64,000 bases of DNA, taken from the NCBI RefSeq assembly GCF_040907265.1, contig NZ_JBFOHP010000002.1, positions 5,332,001 to 5,396,000 on the forward strand. The letters are read 5' to 3'. This document shows positions 62,901 to 64,000 of the stretch, in pieces (positions within the stretch are counted from its first letter, which is position 1; the number at the start of each line of letters is the position of its first letter). Source of the stretch: Streptomyces sclerotialus (lineage in GTDB: Bacteria; Actinomycetota; Actinomycetes; Streptomycetales; Streptomycetaceae). Under the pieces are notes generated by a model, which searched no databases, was not told the origin of the DNA, and was given only the letters and a program-made list of their open reading frames with translations. Both the position numbers and the translations under genes were made by a program.

Positions 62901-63607
62901 TCGGCAACGTGGTGCACGTGCTGGCCGACGAGGTCGCCTCCGGGCGCACCCCGGCGGACCTCGCCGTCCTGATGGAGCGGCTGGACTCCGTGTGGGACGC
63001 GCTCGCCTTCGACGCGCCGTGGAAGTCGCGCCAGGAGAAGGACAGCGCACGCGCCGCCCTGGAGCGCTTCCTGCGCTGGCACGTCATGGAGCGCGAGACG
63101 CTCGGCCGCGACACGGTCGCCACCGAGCACGGCTTCGACGTCACTCTGGAGGCCGGTGCGGCGGGGGAGTACGCGGTCCGCATCCGCGGCAGCATGGACC
63201 GCGTCGAGACCGACGCGGACGGCCGTGCGTACGTCGTGGACTTCAAGACGGGCAAGAGCAGGCCGACCGGCCCCGAGGTGGCCCGGCACCCGCAGCTCGC
63301 CGTGTACCAGCTCGCGGTGCGTGAGGGAGCCGTCGACGAGGTCTTCGGGGGCCGCACCCCGGAGCCCGGTGGCGCGGAGCTGGTGCACCTGCGTCAGGGT
63401 GCCCCGAAGAAGGACGGCGGCGACGCCCTCCCCGTGGTGCAGGCCCAGCAGCCCCTGGAAGGCGAATGGGTGGCGGAGCTGCTGGCCACCGCCGCCGGCC
63501 GGGTCCTGGAGGAGCGCTTCGTCCCCTCGACCGGTAAGCACTGCACGCACTGCGCCTTCAAGAGCTCCTGCTCGGCGCGGCCCGAAGGGCAGCACGTCGT
63601 CGAGTGA
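59918..63607 (+). CDS. adnA: ATP-dependent helicase-nuclease subunit AdnA
   Basis: 1229 residues from GTG 59918. UvrD-type motor: LAGPGTGKTTTLVEAV (Walker A, Lys66), VFVDEYQDTDAAQVRLLHAL (Walker B), AFGDPDQSIYAFRGADVNGI, and FYVAATRARERLVV (motif VI). The C-terminal RecB-like nuclease has RGSMDRVE (Asp1094) and YVVDFKTGK (Asp1108, Lys1110), and a Fe-S site of Cys973, Cys1209, Cys1212 and Cys1218 (CTHC...C). An acidic, repetitive insert rich in EST/EP lies near residues 540-600. AdnAB is the actinobacterial end-resection machine replacing RecBCD. Its partner begins 134 bases on. Confidence 0.93.
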   Translation: MSSSPSAIPQPRPYPRPARRDAPGAYRLVRTRPDAVRPPALDARQRAVVDHEDGPLLVLAGPGTGKTTTLVEAVTRRVREGADPERILVLTFSRKAAVELRDRMAARLSHGTPDGAAAYGSGEASGERDEAHASDGAPDRAAVRRAGSPQATTFHSFCYALVRAHQDADLFADPLRLLSGPEQDLVVRELLAGQAELAREGRAPVGWPDELRACLTTRGFADEVRAVLARSRELGLGPDALGEFARRTGRPDWGAAAGFLAEYLDVLDAQGVLDYAELVHRAVLLAERPEVAAELARRYDAVFVDEYQDTDAAQVRLLHALAGNRGPAHPGTGGGRTLVAFGDPDQSIYAFRGADVNGILEFPETFRRADGRPAPVEVLRTARRSGAALVAATRLLTRRMPLNRLPARQVREHREPTPVRDGGRAEVYTYPTAGAELDNIADILRRAHLEDGVPWQDMAVLVRAGGRSIPSVRRALTSAGVPLDIDGDDLPLRHEPAVAPLLLALRVAATDAPGADGTEEPLDEDLEAALRADEAARVPEGAGGPDEGAEEHTEPAESPASTESTESTELAESDEPTEPAEPAETAGSTASPENEAPAVSTRIAPEVAVELLLSPLGGMDAADLRRLGRALREEERAAGQAVPRPSDVLIAEALDEPERLVAHDPVYARGAQRLGLLLRKARELLAGGGTAEQALWELWDGTPWPGRLERTARRGGAAGRNADRDLDAVVALFETAARAEERTGGRGALNFLEELDNQDIAADTLTRRTVRPDAVRLMTAHRSKGLEWRLVVVAGVQEGLWPDLRRRGSLLEADRIGRDGIAAPLTPGALLAEERRLFYVAATRARERLVVTAVKAAADDGDQPSRFLTEFGVDPVDVTGRPRRPLSVAALVAELRATVVDPAASEALRTAAVERLARLAALRDDEGRPLVPAAHPYRWWGLYEPTHSSVPLRDRDRPVALSGSALDQLANACALQWFLGREVKADAPATAAQGFGNVVHVLADEVASGRTPADLAVLMERLDSVWDALAFDAPWKSRQEKDSARAALERFLRWHVMERETLGRDTVATEHGFDVTLEAGAAGEYAVRIRGSMDRVETDADGRAYVVDFKTGKSRPTGPEVARHPQLAVYQLAVREGAVDEVFGGRTPEPGGAELVHLRQGAPKKDGGDALPVVQAQQPLEGEWVAELLATAAGRVLEERFVPSTGKHCTHCAFKSSCSARPEGQHVVE

Positions 63608-63740
63608 CGGCCCGTCCCGGGAATGACGAGCTGCCCCGGTGGCGGTCCCTCCTGGGTGGCGGTTCGCCCCTGGGTTTCGGTCCGCCCCACTGACCGGCCG
63701 TTTTGCCCTGTTGTCAGTGCCGCCCGTTACCGTCTCGGAC

Positions 63741-64000
63741 GTGTCCGCGCGCATCACCGACCCCGAACAGCTCAAGGAGCTGCTGGGCATCCCGTTCACC
63801 CCGGAGCAGCTGGCCTGCATCACGGCGCCCCCCGCTCCGCAGGTGATCGTGGCCGGCGCCGGGTCCGGCAAGACGACGGTCATGGCCGCGCGGGTGGTGT
63901 GGCTGGTGGGCACCGGGCAGGTCGCCCCCGAGCAGGTCCTCGGCCTGACGTTCACGAACAAGGCCGCGGGAGAGCTGGCCGAGCGGGTCCGCGCCGCCCT
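63741..64000 (+). CDS. adnB: ATP-dependent helicase-nuclease subunit AdnB (5' end only)
   Basis: The first 86 codons are in view from GTG 63741 (VSARITDPEQLKELLGIPFT), and the rest runs off the end. The Walker A of a UvrD-type motor is complete: VIVAGAGSGKTTVMAARVVW, followed by LGLTFTNKAAGELAERVRAA. Position directly downstream of adnA fits AdnB (Rv3202c-Rv3201c order). The nuclease domain cannot be seen. The ribosome site is weak, so the start could be slightly off. Confidence 0.85.
   Translation, partial: MSARITDPEQLKELLGIPFTPEQLACITAPPAPQVIVAGAGSGKTTVMAARVVWLVGTGQVAPEQVLGLTFTNKAAGELAERVRAA

Overview
The window is chromosomal DNA from a high-GC actinomycete, almost certainly Streptomyces. 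GC is very high with a strong third-codon-position bias, GTG/TTG starts and ATGA/GTGA start-stop overlaps are common, and the gene content is typical: mycothiol deacetylase MshB, DUF3117, DUF3107, AdnAB, and an ECF sigma/zinc anti-sigma/HtrA/TatB cluster. I see no rRNA, tRNA, CRISPR array, prophage, insertion sequence or plasmid gene. Most of the window is conserved core chromosome. Several gene sets follow the Mycobacterium tuberculosis order fdxC-dapC ... dapE ... folP2 ... sigE-rseA-htrA-tatB-mrp ... corA, and then the rhlE ... moeZ-ATL-adnAB order, so two actinobacterial synteny blocks appear to be joined here.

Layout. 1-4.0 kb (minus): start of a peptide ABC transporter (lipoprotein, DppC-type permease) and an S9 prolyl-oligopeptidase/DPP-IV-like peptidase. 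4.1-11.4 kb: small membrane protein, mshB, a DUF6113-like membrane protein, a membrane-anchored peptidoglycan-binding-like protein, a SpoIIE/PP2C phosphatase, a SirB1-type protein and a GNAT. 11.5-19.9 kb: seven-iron ferredoxin, dapC, an SLT/lysozyme-like protein, dapE, a LOG-family protein, a FolP2-type DHPS homologue, a DivIVA-domain protein, tag, enoyl-CoA hydratase. 20.2-26.8 kb: DUF3117, O-methyltransferase, and the envelope-stress set sigE-rseA-htrA-tatB. 27.0-33.5 kb: mrp and a magnesium-linked group (DUF1003, MgtE-N/CBS protein without channel, CorA with a probable leader peptide). 33.5-39.1 kb: SUFU-like, DUF6758-like, PHP phosphoesterase, MarC, a 52-residue protein, NYN nuclease-like, hydrolase. 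39.2-48.0 kb: DEAD-box RNA helicase with a repetitive basic tail and non-standard start, ferritin-like protein, DUF3107, TetR, hydrolase, zinc-protease-like DUF3152.

48.3-53.7 kb is the most accessory-looking part: a coupled cluster of a PelF-like glycosyltransferase, a polytopic membrane protein, a pentapeptide-repeat mini-ORF, a sugar-nucleotide epimerase and a spherulin-4/GH135-like hydrolase. This combination suggests a galactosamine-type (Pel/galactosaminogalactan-like) exopolysaccharide system, but both carbohydrate-active enzymes lack an expected acidic residue.

53.8-64.0 kb: MoeZ, a conserved protein, a large protein joining a degenerate kinase to an LPG-synthase/flippase-type membrane domain, an alkyltransferase-like protein that lacks the catalytic cysteine, AdnA, and the 5' end of AdnB. 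The last three plausibly act together in DNA damage recognition and end processing. Functions are read from motifs and remembered family knowledge; no database search was run.
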